NCBI RefSeq assembly: GCF_023078275.1
Contig: NC_062996.1
Coordinates: forward strand, 8,866,001 to 8,930,000
DNA length: 64,000 bases
Source: Leguminivora glycinivorella
Lineage: Eukaryota; Arthropoda; Insecta; Lepidoptera; Tortricidae
Direction of reading: 5' to 3'
Position numbers and translations under genes: made by a program. How positions within the stretch are numbered: position 1 is the stretch's first letter; every line of letters begins with the position of its first letter. Shown here in pieces: positions 31,930 to 43,984 of this stretch. The notes under the pieces were generated by a model. That model searched no databases. It saw only the letters and a program-made list of their open reading frames with translations, and had not been told where the DNA came from.

Positions 31930-32208
31930 TATTATACTTTATTCGTTTGAGAAAGCGAAGTTGTTCTTCGTAATTTAAATTATAATATTAATATTATTTT
32001 TATTTATTGTATTTGTGCCATTTAAATTAAACCTAAGAGCGCATGCTTGTACATATACTTAATGTATAAAAGCTAAGTTAGTTATAAGAATTAAATATTT
32101 GAACGCCAAACTGTGGTAAAATAAGGATTGAAATGAAAATGTATTGCCCATCTATTATGTACCCTTATTTATACAAATAAATATTTTTGATTGATTGATT
32201 GATTGATA
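31930..32208 (+). mobile_element. LINE 3'-end fragment with (ATTG)n tail
   Basis: AT-rich sequence ends TACAAATAAATATTTTTGATTG followed by (ATTG)n. It resembles the tail type of the LINE at 7935, but no coding remains. The left boundary is uncertain. Confidence 0.45.
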
Positions 32209-32289
32209 TCGTAGTGTCTATTTCGTTTCATATTTTATTCCATTCTTAAAATATTTTAAGAATTGTAGAAAAACGTTTACAGTGCAGTG

Positions 32290-32855
32290 TTTATAATGTG
32301 TCCCACAGTGGGACTCCCACTGCTGGGCAAAGGCCTCCCCTGTTTTCCGCCACTCGTCACGGCTCTGTGCATGCTCTCGCCAGCCGCCACAAAATGAGTC
32401 CAGGTCTTTCCGCCATCTCATCTTTGGTCTAACTCGGCCTCTGGTATTTTGTGGCGCCCATTCGGTCGCTACCTTGGCTCATCTCTCCAGATGCATCCGA
32501 CAGACGTGTCCCGCCCAATCCCACTTGAGCTTGGCTGCCTTCACACCAACATCTGCGATATTTTTTTTTATTTTTATTTTTATTTTATAGAGTCGTTTGT
32601 TATTGACAACTGTTGTTTTTTTAGTTTGGTAAAATATGTTTGTATTATTTGTGTCAATTATTGCTAATTAGGACGTTTTATTGTATGTATATAAGTGTAA
32701 TAATTTCAAATGCGATTTATATTGCTTCTGAATTAAATAAATGAAATGAAATGATACCAGTTTTGGAGCGCAGCTCCGTGTTCCTTATCCGATCGATTTT
32801 ACGGACTCCAAGTATGCTGTGCTCCATTGCTTGCTGACAAATCTTGAGTCGGGAC
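32290..32855 (-). pseudogene. RTE-type LINE ORF2 C-terminal remnant, split by a 190-bp insertion
   Basis: Minus-strand translation from 32855 reads MEHSILGVRKIDRIRNTELR. After the insertion (32558-32748) it continues VKAAKLKWDWAGHVCRM and RPKMRWRKDLDSF. This is the pattern of the RTE polyprotein C-terminus. An in-frame TGA replaces Trp after HLER, so the copy is dead. The inserted segment has a T run at its left (a poly-A tail on the minus strand) and is flanked by GATA on both sides. The frame continues across when the insertion is ignored. Confidence 0.75.
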
Positions 32856-33276
32856 TTTTTTTACAAAAAATAATTATAAACGAAAAAATCAAAGCTGCCG
32901 TTGATATCTATGCAATCTTGCTAAAGTTTTTCAGTTGATTAATGTATATCTAAGAGTAAAACGGACCAAAAGGTCGTATGGAAAGGCGTCATTGTCACAT
33001 TCTGATTCTTAAATACTTGGAGAGGAAAATGGGCACAACGTTTGTATAGTAAAGCGGTTTCGGAACAGTCCACTTTCCCTTAAGGACGCTGGACACGTAC
33101 TTAATGGAAACTCGTTAAAACATCATTTAAATCTTTTCATTATAATTTAAATTCTGAAAAGGGTACTTTCCTAGTAAAATTGTTGTTTTTGACTCGGTTT
33201 GCCCGAGGGACTATACTTACTCCCTGAGTTGTCGGATGCAAATTTTTGTACATAATCCAAAATCTATATACTTACC
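32856..33276. other. Unassigned AT-rich sequence
   Basis: No frames, RNA genes or element ends that I can support are present. Confidence 0.4.
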
Positions 33277-33786
33277 AAGGCTTGGAACCGGTTTATTTTT
33301 TACCGGTTAAAACTGGTTTATTTCGATTTTACTCGGAACTTTTTAAAGAACGCGAACGTTATGAGAACTTTATTTTAACCGAAATAAACCGGTTTATTCG
33401 ACGAGCGGCGAGACGCACTTAAATACCTACGTTCACGCAGCGAGTGTTTTGTTTGGTTAGAACAGTATTACCTATCATACTGCGGAATTAACCGGTATAT
33501 TTTGTTCTAAACTGGTTAATCGAACAAAACCTTTAAGAAACCTTTAACAAATATGTCTCTGTTTAACCCAATGGTTGACTGGTAGAGAATGCCTTTTGGC
33601 ATTAAGTCCGCCATTTGTACATGTTTCTTTAGTTGTTTAATAAAGTTTAAATAAATAAATAAATAAATAAGAGTTCTCCTAAAAACCGGTTTAAAAATAG
33701 CGGTTTTTCGAGCGAAAACGAAATTTAAAGGTTTGTCCGCAAGTACATGATAACGGTTTGAAAATTTAACCGGTATCCGAGCCCTG
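33277..33786. mobile_element. Family J hAT MITE, copy 1, with a family C LINE end inserted
   Basis: Ends are CAAGGCTTGGAACCGG and CCGGTATCCGAGCCCTG, with many AACCGG/CCGGTT subterminal motifs. The LINE 3' end CCCAATGGTTGACTGGTAGA through (AAATA)n at 33545-33668 is inserted in the middle. The homologous copy at 46832-47204 lacks this insertion. Flanking octamers ATACTTAC and ATTTATAC are not a clear TSD. Confidence 0.75.
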
Positions 33787-33894
33787 ATTTATACACGATG
33801 TAACATGAGAGAACCAAATAATTTTATCAGCGCATTCCTGTCAGGCAATTATGGTCGCACGATAAATAAATAATATATGTATAAACATTAAATA

Positions 33895-34005
33895 AATGTC
33901 ATATACAAAGAAAAAGTGACCAAGGCCTCCAGTGTTCCGAGCTGGAATCGAACCAGCGTACTCCGCTTACCGGGCGAATGCCTAAAACCACTCGGCCATC
34001 GGTGC
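33895..34005 (-). mobile_element. tRNA-derived SINE, third family (minus)
   Basis: The minus-strand head GCACCGATGGCCGAGTGGTT (A box) is followed about 45 bases on by GGTTCGATTCCAGCTCGG (B box). The long variable region is reminiscent of a tRNA-Ser or Leu origin. It has no acceptor-stem pairing that would make it a functional tRNA gene. Confidence 0.65.
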
Positions 34006-34428
34006 ACGAAGGCAAGGGTCGAAATTTCCAAGTATATGACATTCCCGAAGGCTCGTGGCGCCCTCTGCCATCCCTGAGGTAGAACAGTGTGGTTCGACCT
34101 CCTAGCTGAATCAACTCATTTAATTTAATTCTCAAATAATTTAATTTGTTCTTAGAGTAATAATATATGTATAATATTTTTATTTATGTATTTTATCACT
34201 ATTTTGTATTGTACTTCAGCTTTTAACTATAAAACTCCCGTGAGACTCATACATATTTAAAAATTTATTTTTAACACGCTTTTATTAGGTCGTCGTGTAT
34301 GTAACTAACTATGTAATGGAATCTGCGGAGGCTAATTTAACCATCTTCCAAGGATCGTAGCGTAATGAAAATTGGCAGCTGTATGTAGTTCTGATGACAA
34401 TACAATAATATGATACTGTTGAACTGAT

Positions 34429-35268
34429 CTGATGATGGAGCCGGAAGATATGAACTGGAACTACATGATGGAACATCGTATCATAGCTGTTTTTGGGTTT
34501 CTTAGAAAAGTCTTGTAATGAACTTTGACTATGATTAGGTTTCAAGGTCTGATGATGGAGCCGGAAGATATGAACTGGAACTACATGATGGAACATCGTA
34601 TCATAGCTGTTTTTGGGTTTCTTAGAAAAGTCTTGTAATGAACTTTGACTATGATTAGGTTTCAAGGTCTGATGATGGAGCCGGAAGATATGAACTGGAA
34701 CTACATGATGGAACATCGTATCATAGCAGTTTTTGGGTTTCTTAGAAAAGTCTCGTAATGAACTTTGACTACGATTAGGTTTCAAGGTCTGATGATGATG
34801 AAGCTGGAAGATATGAACTGGAACTACATGATGGAACATCGTATCATAGCTGTTTTTGGGTTTCTTAGAAAAGTCTTGTAATAAACTTTGACTACGATTA
34901 GGTTTCAAGGTCTGATGATGAAGCTGGAAGATATGACCTGGAACTACATGATGGAACATCGTATCATAGCTGTTTTTGGGTTTCTTAGAAAAGTATTGTA
35001 ATGAACTTTGACTACGATTAGGTTTCAAGGTCTGATGATGGAGCCCGAAGATATGAACTGGAACTACATGATGGAACTTCGTATCATAGCTGTCTTCTGG
35101 TTTCTTAGAAAAGTCTTATAATGAACTTTGACCACGACTAGGTTTCAAGGTCTGATAATGAAGCCCGAAGATTGGCATTCCATGATGGCATATCGTATCA
35201 TAGTTGTGTTTGCGCTTGTGAGAAAGGCCACGTAATGAACTTTGAACGTTACGTTTTCAACGTTATAA
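34429..35268. repeat. 120-bp satellite, seven units
   Basis: The landmark TCTGATGATGGAGCCGGAAG recurs at 34429, 34549, 34669, 34789, 34912, 35032 and 35152. The first two units are identical over 120 bp; the last two are clearly diverged. Because 120 is divisible by three, a minus-strand frame of 239 codons (34309-35028) stays open through the array. Changes between units alter residues freely (for example RSQ/HSQ and LQ/LR), so there is no sign of selection for a protein. Confidence 0.9.
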
Positions 35269-35281
35269 CAAACCTATTATT

Positions 35282-37740
35282 GACCGAAGCGAAGCGAGGC
35301 CTAAGTTAGGTTAGGGTTTTCTTGCGACCCTTATGAGCGGAAAAAGGAAAGACCGAATAAGTATCTAAACTAAGTCAGGTAAGGGTCTTTTTTGTGACCC
35401 TTAAATATGTAGCCCAGGTCGCGGGCTAGCGTCCACATGCTTACAAAAGAAAAATTGATAACAAAAGCAAAATTGGGGGCGGAAAAAAAAGGATCAACAA
35501 AGTATGTAAAATAAGTTGGGTTAGGGTTTTCTTGTGACTCTGAAGAACAAAACTAAGGGGGGGTTCGGGGGGCGAAGCCCCCGCAAAAAAAATATCAACG
35601 TGGTATTCAAAATAAGTTGGTTTAGGGTTTTCTTGTGACCCTCAAGAGTATATAAACAAAAGGGGGGCGAAGCCCCCCGCATAAAAGAAAGATCAACGTA
35701 GTATTTAAAATAAGTTGGGTTAGGGTTTTCTTGTGACCCTTAAGAGCAAAATTAAGGGGGGCTCGGGGGGCAAAGCCCCCCGCATAAAGAAAGATCAACG
35801 TAATATTTAAAATAAGTTGGGTTAGAGTTTTCTTGTGACCCTTAAGAGCAAAGAACGGGGGGGCTCGGGGGACGAAGCCTCCCGCAAAAAAAAGGATCAT
35901 CGTAGTATGTAAAATAAGTTGGGTTAGGGTTTTCTTGTGACCCTTAAGAACAAAACTAAGGGGGTTCGGGGGCGAAGCCCCCGCAAAAAAAAAAAAAATA
36001 TCAACGTAGTATTCAAAATAAGTTGGTTTAGGGTTTTCTTGTGACCCTCAAGAGTATATAAACAAAAGGGGGGCTTGGGGGGCGAAGCCCCCCGCATAAA
36101 AGAAAGATCAACGTAGTATTTAAAATAAGTTGGGTTAGGGTTTTCTTGTGACCCTTAAGAGCAAAAGTAAGGGGGGCTCGGGGGGCGAAGCCCCCCGCAT
36201 AAAAGAAGATCAACGTAATATTTAAAATAAGTTGGGTTAGGGTTTTCTTGTGACCTTTAAGAGCAAAGAAAGGGGGGCTCGGGCGGCGAAGCCCCCCGCA
36301 TAAAAGAAAGATCAATGTAATATTTAAAATAAGTTGGGTTAGGGCTTGTGACCCTTAAGAGCAAAAGCAAGGGGGGCTCGGGGGGCGAAGCCCCCCCGCA
36401 TAAAAGAAAGATCAACGTAATATTTAAAATAAGTTGGGTTAGGGTTTTCTTGTGACCCTTAAGAGCAAAGAAAGGGAGGCTCGAGGGGCGAAACCCCCCG
36501 CAAAAAAAAGGATCATCGTAATATGTAAAATAAGTTGGGTTAGGGTTTTCTCGTGACCCTTAAGAACAAAACTAAGGGGGGTTCGGGGGGCGAAGCCCCC
36601 GCAAAAAAAAAAATATCAACGTGGTATTCAAAATAAGTTGGTTTAGGGTTTTCTTGTGACCCTCAAGAGTATATAAACAAAAGGGGGGCTCGGGGGCGAA
36701 GCCCCCCGCATAAAAGAAAGATCAACGTAGTATTTAAAATAAGTTGGGTTAGGGTTTTCTTGTGACCCTTAAGAGCAAAAGTAAGGGGGGCTCGGGGGGC
36801 AAAGCCCCCCGCATAAAAGAAAGATCAACGTAATATTTAAAATAAGTTGGGTTAGAGTTTTTTTGTGACCCTTAAGAGCAAAGAACGGGGGGCTCGGGGG
36901 GCGAAGCCCCCCGCAAAAAAAAGGATCATCGTAGTATGTAAAATAAGTTGGGTTAGGGTTTTCTTGTGACCCTTAAGAACAAAACTAAGGGGGGTTCGGG
37001 GGGCGAAGCCCCCGCAAAAAAAAAAAATCAACGTAGTATTCAAAATAAGTTGGTTTAGGGTTTTCTTGTGACCCTCAAGAGTATATAAACAAAAGGGGGG
37101 CTCGGGGGGCGAAGCCCCCCGCATAAAAGAAAGATCAACGTAGTACATATTTAAAATAAGTTGGGTTAGGGTTTTCTTGTGACCCTTAAGAGCAAAAGTA
37201 AGGGGGGCTCGGGGGGCGAAGCCCCCCGCATAAAAGAAGATCAACGTAATATTTAAAATAAGTTGGGTTAGGGTTTTCTTGTGACCTTTAAGAGCAAAGA
37301 AAGGGGGGCTCGGGCGGCGAAGCCCCCTGCATAAAAGAAAGATCAATGTAATATTTAAAATAAGTTGGGTTAGGGCTTGTGACCCTTAAGAGCAAAAGTA
37401 AGGGGGGCTCGGGGGGCGAAGCCCCCCGCATAAAAGAAATACCAACGTAATATTTAAAATAAGTTGGGTTAGGGTTTTCTTGTGACCCTTAAGAGCAAAG
37501 AAAGGGAGGCTCGAGGGGCGAAACCCCCCGCAAAAAAAAGGATCATCGTAATATGTAAAATAAGTTGGGTTAGGGTTTTCTCGTGACCCTTAAGAACAAA
37601 ACTAAGGGAGGTTCGGGGGGCGAAGCCCCCCGCAAAGAAAAATATCAACGTGGTATTCAAAATAAGTTGGTTTAGGGTTTTCTTGTGACCCTCAAGAGTA
37701 TATAAACAAAAGGAGGGCTCGGGGGGCGAAGCCCCCCGCA
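35282..37740 (+). repeat. Hairpin satellite of about 103-bp units (left block)
   Basis: Each unit contains AAAATAAGTTGGGTTAGGGT, GTGACCCTTAAGAGCAAAA and a G/C hairpin GGGGGGCGAAGCCCCCC with a GAA loop. The marker GAGTATATAAAC recurs at 35646, 36052, 36667, 37079 and 37696, giving spacings of 406, 615, 412 and 617 bp. This is an alternating four-unit/six-unit order with a higher-order period of about 1.02 kb. Units at the left edge are the most diverged. Minus-strand frames reading RPPSPPF are artefacts of the repeat. Confidence 0.92.
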
Positions 37741-37862
37741 CATCGATCTAAACTACCTAGATGCACCATCATGGCTTAGAATGTGTCCGCAGCAAATTGT
37801 GCTTGAAAATGTTCTAAGCACAATTGGGCGGTCAGTAGCGCTTCATCCGCCGTGTCGGCAAC

Positions 37863-38434
37863 ATGCCTAAGTGCTCCGTAAAAAAGTGCAAAAATAACAC
37901 CTTATATACGTTAAAAAAGGATGACGTATCGTATTTCCGGTAAGTAATTGTTAATAATTTTATAATGTTATGCATTTGTGGCCAAAATGGCTTCCTAACT
38001 TACTAAAAACATTTATTTTCTAGAATAATTAAAGTAAATTCCTTGATTTGGTCTTACGCAGTTTGTCTCTTTCTCTCGCGCTATACTAGTAATGAGCGGA
38101 CGGCGACAAAAGATGGATGAAGTGGAACATAGTTAAAAATGGAATGATGGAGTCGCTAATTTATATTTTTTGTAAAAGAAGCCTATTTCATATTATTAGT
38201 GTATGTATTTATTTATTATTATGGACCAGTAAGTCTGAAATAAATGATTTCAATTCAATAATATTAATACATATCTTATAAATTACTTTAATTATAAAAA
38301 GAAACAACCCAACAGGTTTTTATTCCAGATTCCCAAAACAAGACGTTGAAAGGGAAAAATGGCGCAAGATTATAGCTGAGGAGCGGAGAGAAGATTTACC
38401 CACACAAAGCTTTGAAAGAAATTACGTAGAATAA
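37863..38434 (+). CDS. Two-exon THAP-domain mini-gene
   Basis: Exon 1 (37863-37939) starts at ATG and encodes MPKCSVKKCKNNTLYTLKK and DDVSYFR up to the donor GTAAGT. Exon 2 (38329-38434) follows the acceptor TTTTTATTCCAG and encodes FPKQDVEREKWRKIIAEE and DLPTQSFERNYVE before a stop. The total is about 60 residues. The Cys-x4-Cys start, the FP motif and the Trp of the zinc-dependent C2CH THAP fold are present. The distal Cys-x2-His pair is missing, so zinc binding is probably impaired or the domain is truncated. The THAP domain is the DNA-binding part of P transposases, so the product could at most act as a repressor-like fragment. The frame was found by splicing and is too short for standard ORF calls. 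Confidence 0.7.
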
Positions 38435-38606
38435 TAAATTAATGTCATCATTCAATTCTTCTTTGTTTTAATAGCTACTTAATTCATACTCTCCAAGTGC
38501 ACCATCCCTCACACACATCACATACAATCCCTCAACTGTTTACCTTCACATAATCGCTACACATACACTCACTACACGCACACACACACATATGTTATAT
38601 ATATTA

Positions 38607-38975
<369 letters not shown>

Positions 38976-39423
38976 AACAGTTTTTCGCAAAAATACCGCA
39001 AATTTCCTCATGCTCGCCTTTCATCTCATAGCGCGACTCCCATGATGCCTCTGTCCATCCTCGTTCCCAATTTAAAAATGGCGTTTAGATTGTTGCAGCG
39101 CGAACGAAATTAAACTTATGTTGGTTGCAATAAGATGTAGATTTGTTTAAAAATATGCACACCTGCGATCTGCGGTCATAAAATTTTATGGCTTTCGCGA
39201 TGATCACATTCATTAATGTCATAACCGCCAATTGCTTGCATTTGAAATTGAACTCTAAGTACTAAGAAATAACGTTGTTTTTGTAAAAAAATTAAAGTAG
39301 TTTTTACTACATTGCGAAGTTTTCGTTTGTCAACTAGACGCACACATTTGCAACTAAGCGATCGGACACTTTTGAGTGTCGAATTTGTAGGCGATAGTGT
39401 ATCTAGGGAAGTTTAAATCGATG

Positions 39424-40562
39424 GCTCGGGGGCGAAGCCCCCGCATAAAAGAAGATCAACGTAATATTTAAAATAAGTTGGGTTAGGGTTTTCTTGTGAC
39501 CTTTAAGAGCAAAGAAAGGGGCTCGGGCGGCGAAGCCCCCCGCATAAAAGAAAGATCAATGTAATATTTAAAATAAGTTGGGTTAGGCCTTGTGACCCTT
39601 AAGAGCAAAAGTAAGGGGGGCTCGGGGGGCGAAGCCCCCCGCATAAAAGAAAGATCAACGTAATATTTAAAATAAGTTGGGTTAGGGTTTTCTTGTGACC
39701 CTTAAGAGCACAGAAAGGGAAGCTCGAGGGGCGAAACCCCCCGCAAAAAAAAGGATCATCGTAATATGTAAAATAAGTTGGGTTAGGGTTTTCTCGTGAC
39801 CCTTAAGAACAAAAATAAGGGGGGTTCGGGGGGCGAAGCCCCCCGCAAAAAAAAAATATCAACGTAGTATTCAAAATAAGTTGGTTTAGGGTTTTCTTGT
39901 GACCCTCAAGAGTATATAAACAAAAGGGGGCTCGGGGCGAAGCCCCCCGCATAAAAGTAAGATCAACGTAGTATTTAAAATAAGTTGGGTTAGGGTTTTC
40001 TTGTGACCCTTAAGAGCAAAAGTAAGGGGGGCTCGGGGGGCGAAGCCCCCCGCATAAAAGAAGATCAACATAATATTTAAAATAAGTTGGGTTAGGGTTT
40101 TCTTGTGATCTTTAAGAGCAAAGAACAGGGGGGGGCTCGGGGGCGAAGCCCCCGCAAAAAAAAAAAAGGATCATCGTAGTATGTAAAATAAGTTGGGTTT
40201 GGGTTTTCTTGTGACCCTTAAGAACAAAACTAAGGGGGGTTCGGGGGGCGAAGCCCCCCGCAAAAAAAAATATCAACGTTGTATTCAAAATAAGTTGGTT
40301 TAGGGTTTTCTTGTGACCCTCAAGAGTATATAAACAAAAGGGGGGCTCGGGGGGCGAAGCCCCCCGCATAAAAGTAAGATCAACGTAGTATTTAAAATAA
40401 GTTGGCTTAGGGTTTTCTTGTGACCCTTAAGAGCAAAAGTAAAGGGGGCTCGGGGGGCGAAGCCCCCCGCATAAAAGAAGATCAACGTAATATTTAAAAT
40501 AAGTTGGGTTAGGGCTTTCTTGTGACCCTTAAGAGCAAAAGTAAGGGGGGCAAAAGTAAGGG
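39424..40562 (+). repeat. Hairpin satellite of about 103-bp units (right block)
   Basis: This continues the satellite left of the P-like element, with the same unit types in the same order. The marker GAGTATATAAAC recurs at 39910 and 40324. After subtracting the 1683-bp P-like element, the distance from 37696 to 39910 is 531 bp, about 86 bp short of the expected 617. Most of one unit is therefore missing at the insertion site. Confidence 0.9.
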
Positions 40563-41000
40563 CTTTATCAACGAAAAATTTCACGCCACGCCACTGCTAA
40601 GCACGTCGCGAAGGTCTACAGATCCCAGAGCCACTATCAGTCTTTTAGTTGCTTAGCAAACTGTCGCGTCCACGTTCCATAACCAGGTTCAACCCCACGC
40701 AAATATACTAGAGAGCGACTGAGAAAATTCAACCTTTTGTCTCTTTCCTACTCTGTAAGATGAAATCCTTAAGTTCTGTATTGCATTAATCTTCAAATTA
40801 GCGCAGCACTATAAAAAAAAATTTTAATAATTGACTTTATTGCGATAAACTTGGTACCTATACATCAGGTGGTATTAATTCTTATTAAGCAATAGCAATA
40901 CGTGTTAAGCCACAAATGGCTTGCGAAATTCGCCTACATGAAATAATATTTTTGTTTAAATTTTAAATATATTTCATTATTAACGACTAAAAAGTATAAA
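40563..41000. other. Unassigned sequence
   Basis: No element ends, frames or RNA signals that I can support are present between the satellite and the inverted repeat. Confidence 0.4.
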
Positions 41001-41430
41001 ATAAATTTATAGTTTAAAAAACTCTAGAAAAACACGCTTTTATAAATGCACGTAAAAGCCAAAAATAAATTATGGATCGTTCAAGTTGTCTCTATTGCTG
41101 GGATGAAGAGTAAACTATGTGCTTTTAATTATAATATTTGATTGTAAAAGCGTGGGGCGCTGTAACAGGAAAAACTTTTTGTATAACTTGCTGAGAAATC
41201 AAGTTAAGCTATATTACGAGAAGCAGTTTACACAGATTGGCGCGCTAACTGGACTTGCAGCACGACTGCAGCGCCCCACGCTTTTACAATCAAATATTAT
41301 AATTAAAAGCACATAGTTTACTCTTCATCCCAGCAATAGAGACAACTTGAACGATCCATAATTTATTTTTGGCTTTTACGTGCATTTATAAAAGCGTGTT
41401 TTTCTAGAGTTTTTTAAACTATAAATTTAT
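41001..41430. repeat. Perfect 162-bp inverted repeat with 106-bp spacer
   Basis: The left arm 41001-41162 and right arm 41269-41430 are exact reverse complements with no mismatch or indel by my reading. The arms contain GTTTTTCTAGAGTTTTTTAA and CGTGGGGCGCTG/CAGCGCCCCACG at the inner ends. TAAA lies outside both ends, a possible 4-bp duplication. No reading frame uses the arms. It could be a recent foldback element, a recent inverted duplication or an assembly join. Confidence 0.9.
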
Positions 41431-41503
41431 TAAATTTGTACTTCAGCTGTTTTCGATTAATTCTAATCTGCTATTTTTCATTCTCTTTGCACCATTTTTA
41501 CTT

Positions 41504-41611
41504 GTCTCTGTTTAGCCCGATGGTTGACTGGTAGAGAATACCATTAGGCATTAAGTCCGCCATTTGTACATTTTTTTATGTATGTGCAATGAAGTTTAAA
41601 TAAATAAATAA
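41504..41611 (+). mobile_element. Family C LINE 3'-end fragment
   Basis: GCCCGATGGTTGACTGGTAG leads through CATTAAGTCCGCCATTTGT to an AAATAAATAAATAAAT tail. It is the same 3' end as at 33545 and 48850. Confidence 0.7.
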
Positions 41612-41683
41612 ATGATAAAACATCAGGCCGTCCCTATCGCACTATTTGTAAGTGCGATAAGGACAGCCCGGTGTTTTATCATT
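41611..41683. other. 73-bp hairpin
   Basis: AATGATAAAACATCAGGCCG pairs with CCGGTGTTTTATCATT, and CCTATCGCAC pairs with GTGCGATAAGG around a short loop. It starts in the tail of the preceding LINE fragment and is probably a small MITE. Confidence 0.65.
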
Positions 41684-41825
41684 TACCGCGCGACCATTAT
41701 TGCCCTGCAGATGACATTGGAAGACTAAAATGTCATAAAAATGTCTTTTCTGTATTTCGTCTACTATCAGAGTCATATAAAATTGTCCAAAAATGACATA
41801 AGTCATTTACCTAGACAGGTTTACA

Positions 41826-41990
41826 GGTTCGAATCCCGGTGAGGGCATTTATTTGTGTGATGAGCACAGATATTTTTTTTCTATATAAGTATTTGTATAT
41901 TATATGTATTGTTATATGCGTACCCGCAACACAAGCCTTTTTGGGCTTACCGTGGGACTCATTCAATCTGTGTAATAATGATTGTATTTT
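41826..41990 (+). mobile_element. SINE fragment, divergent subfamily
   Basis: It starts at the B box (CAGGTTCGAATCCCGGTGAG) and continues TTTGTGTGATGAGCACAGAT, then CACAAGCCTTTTTGGGCTTA. That 3' part matches the subfamily at 57663 rather than the one at 38607. Confidence 0.7.
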
Positions 41991-42417
41991 TTCTTCTTTC
42001 TACATCAAAATCTCTTCCGATTATTCAGGCCCACGGTGTACAATGCCGGTATACTCTGTTTATAAAATATGTCCCAAATCCGAGTATTCGACGGAGTCCG
42101 CATTTTCCTACACGTCTCCCGGACTATAACACCCCAGGGGCATTGTCCCCTTCCATTAGAGACACGGAAAGAAAACAGACACTGAGATGGAACCGTGCTA
42201 TTTAGGTCCCCAGACTACTTCTAAGTACTTCTTAAAATGTGTTTTTTACGTTAAGAAACCTCAAATAACGACCAACATCAGTAAAAACAAAGAGGATCGA
42301 GTATTATAGAGAGTTACTGTCAAAGTAGAATGTGTAATCACAGTGCATAGACTGCCATCTCTCGACAGCAGCTTAAAAAATTGAACCTCAGTTTTGACAA
42401 TGTGGCCCATATTGTTA
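41991..42417. other. Unassigned sequence with a short open frame
   Basis: A frame from 41909 to 42205 overlaps the SINE and runs on into a GC-richer stretch encoding RLPDYNTPGALSPS and DTERKQTLRWNRAI. I do not recognise it. It could be the end of a decayed element gene. Confidence 0.3.
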
Positions 42418-42680
42418 GGTCCCCACTTTACCTGTAGGGGGGTACCCTAACAAAAAATTTTTTTTCCACTTTTTATTTTTGCACTTTGTTGGCGTGATTG
42501 ATATACATATTGGTACCCAGCTTTCTAGTGCTAACGCCGTGGCTTGCGTGGGCGACGGTCGCGCGATGGTCGCGCGACGGCGATGCGACGCATACGAAAT
42601 CAAACCTTTTCGATATGGAAGTATGAGACGCGACGGCGACGGTCGCGCGATTGTCGGGAGTGTTCTTAGCCATGTTTCAT
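42418..42680 (-). repeat. Family G fragment and CG-rich patch
   Basis: CCCACTTTACCTGTAGGGGG to ATACATATTGGTACC is a family G internal fragment. It is followed by a CG-dinucleotide-rich patch (GGTCGCGCGATGGTCGCGCG) and then GGGAGTGTTCTTAGCCATGT from family E. Confidence 0.55.
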
Positions 42681-42849
42681 GAACATCGGTCCACTATGTC
42701 GCGGTCGGGGGTTTTTCAAAATTTTAATTTTGTGTTTAGGTTACGTTATGCTGGGATCATTTTGAATTGTCTCGTTCACATGTAAAGCTCCCAGTTTACA
42801 GATAATTCAACTATAGGTGCAGGATGAAACTGCTCCCAGTTTATGAGGA

Positions 42850-43011
42850 TATATTAAAATTTTGAAAAAACCCCCGACCGCGACCTAGTGGACCGATTTT
42901 CATGAAACATGGCTAAGAACACTCCCGACTAACACAGCTTTCAAATGAAAAAAACTAAATCGAAATCGGTTCATCCGTTCGGGAGCTACGATGCCACAGA
43001 CAGACACACAC

Positions 43012-43074
<63 letters not shown>

Positions 43075-43112
43075 CGTCAAACTTATAACACCCCGTCGTT
43101 TTTGCGTCGGGG
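42850..43112 (+). repeat. Family E dispersed repeat, complete-looking copy
   Basis: The copy runs from AAAATTTTGAAAAAACCCCC through CATGGCTAAGAACACTCCCG and CGGTTCATCCGTTCGGGAGC, then (GACA)n, to CACCCCGTCGTTTTTGCGTC and GGGGGTTAAAAAT. The CCCCCGAC and GTCGGGGG ends are an inverted pair. Other copies are at 6973, 44572, 45125, 47425, 51795, 54341, 55742 and 60254. Protein-like minus-strand frames (repeated VCLSVCLS) come from the (GACA)n tract. Confidence 0.8.
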
Positions 43113-43495
43113 GTTAAAAATAAGCGTATAAACACAGAACTATATTTAGATAGAAGAAACAAGTTCATCTATTTGTATAGGGGCCGAGCGTGTCAAATTT
43201 TGTACTGAAGTTGTTTCTTGCCTGTAATTTTAAATATGTCTCAGGCTCTTGATTGTTCATAATTTTTGTGTTGTTGCAATTGAATATCACGTAACGAGGC
43301 ATTTTTTATGTTTTGATTGACTTCAACTTACAAAAATTGACGCCCGAAAGCTGCAAGCTGCGAGTAAAGACGGACAACTCAGTGGATTTCACTGAGTTCA
43401 TTTGACACGCTAAGTAGATACGTTTGCTTGATCTATGGTATATATGACATTTGTGCGTATAAAGCTATTGGGGCCAAAGATGATATATTGGATAT

Positions 43496-43984
43496 TAGAG
43501 ATAGGCCGAATATGGACTTTGCCGAATACGAATATTCGGCCGAACATTCGGTTCAGCTCTTACCGAACCGAACATTCGGCCGAATATTCGGTTACGCCAT
43601 ATTTTTAAAGGGGATGTTCATTAAAACAATTAAATGATTGATAATGGTTACATATGTTAATATGTACAACTATGTTCTTATGATTTAATGGATAACTAAA
43701 ACTTAGTTAAAACATCTCTGAACTCTTCTAAACTCTTAAACTACGGTTTTTTAACTTTTTTACAAAACAATTGTACCTACCTAATATTTTCTAGTTCCTT
43801 AGAAAGCTATTAAAATAGGAGCTTATTATTCAATGGAATACGTAAGATCTTCATTAGTTATTTACTTTGTTTATTCGGTAAATATTCGGCAATGCAACCG
43901 AATTATTCGACCGAATACGAAAATTGAAAAACTTGCCGAATATGCCGAATACCGAATATTTACCGAATATTAGGCCCATCTCTA
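43496..43984. mobile_element. hAT MITE with perfect 8-bp TSD
   Basis: Ends are TAGAGATAGGCCGAATATGG and, inverted, TAGAGATGGGCCTAATATTC. Many ATTCGGCCGAAT-type palindromic motifs occupy the subterminal regions. TTGGATAT flanks both sides exactly (43488-43495 and 43985-43992). It is 489 bp with no transposase. Confidence 0.88.

Noticed and set aside
33895..34005. Functional tRNA gene
   Set aside because: A and B boxes are present, but acceptor and anticodon stems do not pair and a SINE body follows.
34429..35268. CRISPR array
   Set aside because: Units are contiguous 120-bp satellite copies without distinct spacers, in a eukaryotic context.
42986..43168. Frames with VCLSVCLSVCLS or SVRPSVRPSV repeats (also at 7313, 27310, 47481, 51746, 55854 and 60214)
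   Set aside because: They are translations of (GACA)n and (GGAC)n microsatellites inside families D, E and G.
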